Origin: Coleophoma eucalyptorum
Lineage: Eukaryota; Ascomycota; Leotiomycetes; Helotiales; Dermateaceae
NCBI GenBank assembly: GCA_026120035.1
Contig: JALRME010000052.1
Coordinates: 1-64,000, forward strand
Direction of reading: 5' to 3'
Length of the DNA stretch: 64,000 nucleotides
Positions within the stretch are counted from its first letter, which is position 1, and every line of letters starts with the position of its first letter. Positions 57,899 through 64,000 of this stretch are shown here, piece after piece. Under the pieces are notes generated by a model, which had not been told where the DNA came from, did not search any database, and saw nothing but the letters and a program-made list of their open reading frames with translations. A program made the position numbers and the translations under genes.

Positions 57899-60800
57899 TG
57901 TAACGGTCGAAGTAGTAGCTTCGTTAGAAGTTCGTACTCGGAGGGTTGGGGTTGGTTGTAGAGGTAGGTGTATCACAGATAGTAGGTAGGTTGAGTGTGA
58001 ACCACGTTACTAACAGTCAAAAGATGTTATTTGAGTTAAGCACGAAGCTCCTAAACTTAAGGAAATACTATTTACTTATATAGACCGTCGTACCCTATAG
58101 ATTAGTTGGCTCACCTAGATCACTTATTGATCCAACTGATCCTACTAATCTAATTACGTAATACCTTATAGTCCTATAATCTCTACTAATAGTTCTCTAT
58201 ACGAGCCTCCTTCGCCGAGCCTTAGGCTATCAGCTATTATATATTCGTAACACTACCCTCTTTCTAGCTTAGCGTATCCCTAAGCTTAAGTAGCGTTATA
58301 GAACTTCTATATCATCCTTAAGCCTTCCGTCCTTCTTATTATACCTCCTAAGCGTTCTAAGAAAACTATCTATCGCCTTAAGCTCTTAAACTTAATTTCC
58401 TCTATAGGTATAATCATACCTTCCTATTTACGCTATAGTCGTACTAGCGCGAAGTATTTGATAGCGGTAGGGTTATCTTATTGCTCTAAGTACGTTCGAG
58501 TGAGTAATAAATACGACGTTTACGATCCTTTAAAGAGTGATTTAGATCGTTTGGCTTATAAGGAAAGGAAATTAGTAAATAAGTAGGAGCGTACTTAGGA
58601 AGAGTAGGCTATATTATTTCGTCGTCTTAACGAACAATAGGCGAAGATTCTTCGTCTAAATAAGCAATGTGAGACTTTTCGCGCTCGTACTACTAAAATG
58701 ATTCGTCGTAGTCTTAATACCTTAGACGAGCTAGACGAGGCCGAGGAAGCCAAGCGTCGTAAGTAGGTTGCAAACGAGCCTATGGTTTTCGAGGTGACTC
58801 CTCTTGTTCGTCCTCCTTATTTCGAGGATCTCGAATTATTATTAGACCCTAAAGTCGATCCAATCCTAGCTCGCGTTCTTTCTTCTTATAATCCCTTAGA
58901 TCCTTTCTAGGTAAGTCTAGATATTAATAGTAGAACTCGTCTAGCAACTAGCGATACTTAAGGTTGCTCTTAGGTTCCTAAGTATTTTCTGAGTATAAGT
59001 ATCCTATCTATTTGATTAGGTACTTAATTTGTTTTCTAATATATTTATAGTCAAGTATCCCTTCTACCTTGTATTCTACGTTTAGGTTTATAGGTTCGAT
59101 TTCTATAATCGGTATAGGTAGTACGTCTAGTAGTACTAGTTCTAGAAGAGAAACATAAAAGACCGAGTAGATATTTATTATTTTAGGTAGCTTTAGCCTA
59201 TAATTAACTAGTTCTATTACTTTGTTAATAATAAATAGTCCTAACTTCCTATAATCTAACTTATCGCTAGATCTTTTTATTTTGATGTTTCTATAAAGTA
59301 AGTAAACTTTACCCTCCTTCTTTAGCGTTAGTCTTATACTACGCTTATTATTATAGTATATTACTAACTTTCGCGTAATAAATTAGATATCGATAGCGAG
59401 TTCTTTATATAATGTTCTAAGCTAATTAACTTATACGATTGCTTCTTATACTTAGATGTTATCGGCTATAGGATCGTTATACGCTATTAGGTTAAACCTA
59501 TAATTCGTAAAGAACGACGATACTCCTATTGTTTTCGTATCTACGCTATTATATATAAATTATACTAGAGGTAGTAGTTATACCTAATTATTTTGTTAGT
59601 AGTTAATATAGTATCTTAGATAGGCTTCTATAGTTTGGTTTATTCTTTCCGTCTAATCGTTCGTCTGCGGATGGAATACCGTAGATAGTTTATACTTGAC
59701 TCCTAGTAGGTTTACTAATGTTTTCTAGAAGTTAGATATAAAGAGTTTGTCCCTATCTAAGATAACTTCTTACGGTATTCCGTAATTTACTATAATAGTT
59801 CGTAGAAATACTTATATTATTATATTAGCGTTACCTAATTCGAGAAATAGGATTATATATATATATTTAGTTAATCTATTAGTGATTACTACAATAGAGT
59901 TATACTATACTCTTATTACTTTATCGGTTGACGTTAGTAGCTTAACGACGAAATCTAAGGCTATTAACGCCTAAGGTTTCGCTAGTGTTTCTAGTGATTT
60001 TATAAATCTATAGGATATATATCTATCTATCTTATTCCTTATATAGGTATCGTATTTCGATATAACGTCCTTAACGACTTTCCTTATACCGAGGAAATAG
60101 TACGATCTCGCTAAGCGAGTTATAGTTTTTGATATCCCTTAGTGCTTATATATCGGTAACTTATAATATATTTATACGAACGACCTTCGTACTCGAGTAG
60201 ATATATAGGTTCGGTTATAATATAGAATAATACCGTCTCTATTCCTCTTGAAACCCGATCCTCTCGATTCTATTATAGGGTCTTTATTATATCCTAAGCG
60301 AATAATAGTATTTAGTAGACTCTCTCGTAGTCTTATAATAGCTATAATTTACTAGTTGTTATAGATAAGTCCTTTTTCATCCGTATAGAGTATTACGTAG
60401 GATGTATAGGTTTTGTTTGTAAGGTACTCTAGTTTCCTACTTAGAGCGTCCGCTCTTGTATTTTCTGTTCCTTTGATATAAGAGATTTTGAAATTAAATT
60501 GTATAAGGGTCTTCGCCTATTGGACCTACCGTCGGTTGAGTTCCTTAGTAGTAATAAAATAAATAAGATTCTTATAATCTATAAGGACTTATACTTAATA
60601 TTTTGATCCTACCAAGTATATACGCTATTCTCGGAAAGCTTCTATTATAGCTAATAGTTCTTTATTATAGATCTTATAGTTAAGTTCTATCGTTAATAGC
60701 TTCTAAGAATAATACGTAATTAGTTGCTATCTCTTATGCTTATTGGACTAGCTAAGTATAGCGCCAATAGTATAGTCCGAAGAATCCGTTTCTAATTTGA

Positions 60801-63800
60801 TTTCTTTGTCTAAGTTAAATAAGGCTAATATAGGGGCTTAAGCAAATATTTCTTTTAGCTTATTAAACGCTACCTAGTGTCCAAGGGTTCATTTAAATAT
60901 CGTATCCTTATGTATTAATATCGTAAGAGGTACCGCGATACTAGAATAGCTTTTAATAAATCGTCGATAGAAGTTAGTAAATCCTAAAAAGGATTATACT
61001 TCCTTAACATTCGTAAGGGCTTATTATATAAGAATAGTTTCTACTTTGGTAGGGTCTATTTTAATTCCTTTCGTAGTAATCACGTAACCTAGGAAGGTAA
61101 CCTCTATAGCGTAGAAGTTATATTTCTCTAATTTGAGATATAAGTCTACCTTCTCTAGGGCTATAAGGATATAGCCTATATCTCGAGTATACTACTGTTT
61201 ATCCTTTGAAAAGATAAGGATATCATTAAGGTAGTAGATATAATAAACGTCGAGAAACTATCGGAGTATATTATTTATTAGCCGTTGATACGTAGCTAGC
61301 GTGTTAGTTAAACCAAACAGTATAACGATATACTTATAGTACCTATAGCGTATTCTAAACGCTATCTTAGGTTCCTCCCTATTTTTTATCCTAATAAGAT
61401 TGTACGCTCTCCTTAGGTCTAATTAGGTATAAATAGTTACTCCTTACAATCTATCGTATAACTTATCTACTAGTAGTAGAGTATACCGATCTTTAATAGT
61501 TAAGTTGTTTAACTTTCGATAGTCTACGTACAATCGTTTTGTTTCGTTCGATTTTGGAATGAAAAGAATCGGACTTTCGTAAGGTAAAGTCGATTTATGG
61601 ATAAATCCCTTTTTAAGATTTATATCGAGATATTCCTTAAGCGTCCTTAAGTTATCCTAAGCTAAAGGATAGATAGGTCCAAAGGGTGGTTTACTCTTTA
61701 CTACGAGAGGTATCTCGTAGTCCTAATCCTAGTGTTTAGGTAATACTTTGATTCCTAATTACTCGTCGAATAATTCTTTAAATTGTCTATATTCTAATGG
61801 TATTAGCTTCGTTAGCGAACCCTAGGTGTAATATTCTAACTCCTTTCTAGAAGTAACGCTAACTTCTTTAGGGTCCTTAGGTAGTAGCTTTCGGTAGTCG
61901 TACCTTTTATATAGAATTTCCTTTGTTACCTAATTGAATGTTAGATTGTACTTTCTAATCTATAGTATTCCTAATATTACCTAGTGACTCCCGATACTAG
62001 TTACGTCGAACGTAATCTTCTCGATATATCCGTATAGGGTTACTATAGTAACTAATTCTATCTAGATATCGACTTATCCTTCTCGGTATATAATAGCCGA
62101 CCTATCAATAGTAACGAGTTAATAGGCGTCTTGTTTTACTATCGTATATATATTATATAGAGTTATAATATCTAGTAAGATAAAGTTTCTAGTGGCTCTC
62201 GAGTCTATTAGTACCTTAACGGCTTTCTTTTTAATAGCGATAGTTATAATAACCTAATCCTTCCCTCTTATAGCGTAAAGTTCTATTTGGCCTAAGGGAA
62301 TTTGTTTAAAATATAATACCCTATTATATATATTTTCCTATCGGCGATATCCGTTGGCTTCCTTACCTATATACTAGTATACTTGATTAATATCTAATAC
62401 TTTCTTACTATTACGCGTAATAGTTTCCTTATAAAATACACTAGATTCGATAGTTAGTTCCTAGGAACGATAAATTATTCCCTCGGCGATAATAGCCTAA
62501 GTTTATCCGATTTAAGGTATAGCGCCCTAAGATCGAATTAGTCGATAAACGCTAGGTCTCCTCTATATATAAATTTGTTCCTTAGCGTCTTCTCGCTATT
62601 AGCCTATTCTTTTATCGTCCTTATATTTTACTTCGTAGATATAGTTTATATAGGTATCTTCGAAGTAGATATTCCCTTCTTCGACGAAGCTATTATTATT
62701 CCCCTCTTTCCTCTATATACGTTATCCTAGAGTTACAATCGTAAGAGGTCGTAGATATAATACTTTCTATTTCTTACCTACTTCGGGTTCGACGATATTC
62801 CTTCTTTAGATCAAGGGTTTCGGAGGTTCTAAGTCTAGGATAGATTCTAGGCTTAGAGTACGTCGCTCTAGTGCTTTATCGATTTCCTATCATTCGTCCT
62901 CTATATCCGTCTCGATATCTTTGTAGTCGTCGGAGTCATTATTAATCTATATACTAATTCCCTATTCCTCGAGGTTATTCTCGCTAATCCGGGTACATAA
63001 GGGTATAGAACGATATTCCGTAGTAGCAATCTATATAGGTATATTCCTAATCTCGGTAGCCCTAATCTATCGGCCTCGGCCCTTACTAAACTTCTTTCTA
63101 TAAGTATTAGCTATATATCTAGGTAGCCCACACTCGAAACAGAGTTTGTTCTTTCGTCGTCGATCTATTTCTTCCTTAGAAGCAATCTTCTTTACTAGAA
63201 GGGTTGTATCTAGCTCTATAGGGGTGGACCTATAATGTCTTATTCTTTTATAGTTACCTATAGAGTACTATCCTTTCTTCTCTAAGCTTCGTTCGTAAGT
63301 ACGATTGTCGATTTTGACCGCGAGCTTAATAAGGCTTATAAGATCATCTAGTCTCTCCGAACGGGCTATCTCATCCTTAACGTGGTCCTTGAGTCCCTTA
63401 TAGTACTAGGCTCTAAGGATATCGTTATTCTAGTTAGTTCGAGTGGTATATTGTTAAAACTTAGCGGTATAGTTAGCGGCCGATCCTCGTTGCTTTAGGT
63501 TCTAAAGTCCTCGCTCTAAGGTTCGTTCTTTATCGATATCGCCAAAGACCTACTTAATTCTCTAGCCAAAACCAACTATAGTTTGGAAGTAGGCGATAGT
63601 CTCTTTCTTTATAGCTTTAGTGATATTTCCGTTAGCTATTTTGTTTCGTATATAATCCGTAATGAAAGATGAAATCCAGTTAAATACGGTCCCTCGAAGG
63701 AACGTATACATCTATAGCGTTTGCTAAACTTCGCTTTTAAACTTATTATAATTAAAGACTAGGTATAGTTCTACTTAAGCTATAAACTATACTAGCTTAC

Positions 63801-64000
63801 TACGATTGCCGTCGAAGGGCTCGAGGAGGTTAACCTTAACCTCCGTAGACCTAACAAGATCTACGACTAATACTAGTATAGTTTGCCTAGCTATACTAGG
63901 TATAGGACTAGTAATATTTTTCTTAGAAGATATAATTAGTACTACTATAAGTCGGTACCTCAAAGGCGGTACTTAAAGTATAACGGTCGAAGTAGTAGCT
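57899..64000 (-). mobile_element. RIPped Ty3/gypsy LTR retrotransposon, right end cut by the window
   Basis: On the minus strand, the 3' LTR is 57899-58252 (354 bp, TGTTACG...CGTTACA), preceded by a purine tract GAAAGAGGGTAG at 58253-58265. The same LTR end (TAACGGTCGAAGTAGTAGCT) reappears at 63981, so the 5' LTR begins at about 63979 and leaves the window. The 5.7-kb interior has the gypsy order from right to left: a degraded CCHC zinc knuckle (CFECGLP...) near 63130, reverse transcriptase around 61140-61600 with KLNNLTIKDRY, a FGLTN motif and YLNDILIFS in place of YxDD (61217-61233), then RNase H/integrase-like text. Pervasive TAG/TAA codons and TpA enrichment show RIP. A 5-bp target duplication cannot be tested. 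Confidence 0.88.

Noticed and set aside
1..64000. CRISPR arrays, tRNA or rRNA genes, bacterial-type operons
   Set aside because: No regularly spaced repeats with unique spacers, no cloverleaf or rRNA segments, and gene structure is eukaryotic.

Overview
The window is one chromosome end of a filamentous ascomycete (Pezizomycotina). The evidence is a TTAGGG-type telomere at base 1, many short introns (43-90 nt) with GT(A/R)AGT-like donors and CTRAY branch sites, and fungus-specific families (CFEM/PTH11-like receptors, GT25, NmrA, Dal5-type MFS). Long stretches are AT-rich, TpA-rich, poor in CpA/TpG and full of TGG-to-TAG stops, which is the mark of repeat-induced point mutation (RIP). The class cannot be fixed from sequence alone; a leotiomycete-like fungus is only a guess.

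Layout. 1-94 telomere. 95-3830 a RIP-destroyed telomere-linked RecQ-like helicase (TLH) reading into the telomere and cut by it at helicase motif III. 4296-4533 a RIPped LTR-like repeat with an inverted, less mutated partner at 16475-16722. Between these lies a clean, GC-richer six-gene island (5018-15655): a GT8 glycosyltransferase, two polysaccharide pyruvyl transferases, two GT25 glycosyltransferases and a TPT-family transporter. 17-22.5 kb is a scrapyard (FAD-oxidase start, ankyrin fragment, long-TIR transposon with a nested solo LTR, Kelch fragment). 22.5-24.1 kb holds an intact rhodopsin-like seven-helix receptor. 26-44 kb carries secreted carbohydrate-active and wall genes: a RIP-hit secreted protein, a chitin deacetylase, a GH43, a GH27 alpha-galactosidase, a fasciclin protein and two broken alginate-lyase-like genes. 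Two adjacent full-length Fot1/pogo transposons (33.6-37.7 kb) sit in their midst. 45-48 kb is decayed (DUF1479 relic). 48.8-57.1 kb holds a CFEM-PTH11-like receptor, a Dal5-like permease and an NmrA-like protein. 57.9 kb to the end is a RIPped Ty3/gypsy retrotransposon.

The main biological proposal is that 5-15.7 kb encodes a Golgi route for a pyruvate-ketal (acidic) surface glycan. The GT8 and GT25 enzymes would build a hexose/galactose-type chain, the TPT carrier would bring in phosphoenolpyruvate (or a nucleotide sugar), and the pyruvyl transferases would cap it, as Pvg1 does on galactose in Schizosaccharomyces pombe. The transferase and GT25 genes are each duplicated, in mirrored order around the transporter. 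One GT25 copy shows decay. This function is inferred from families and clustering, not shown by the sequence.
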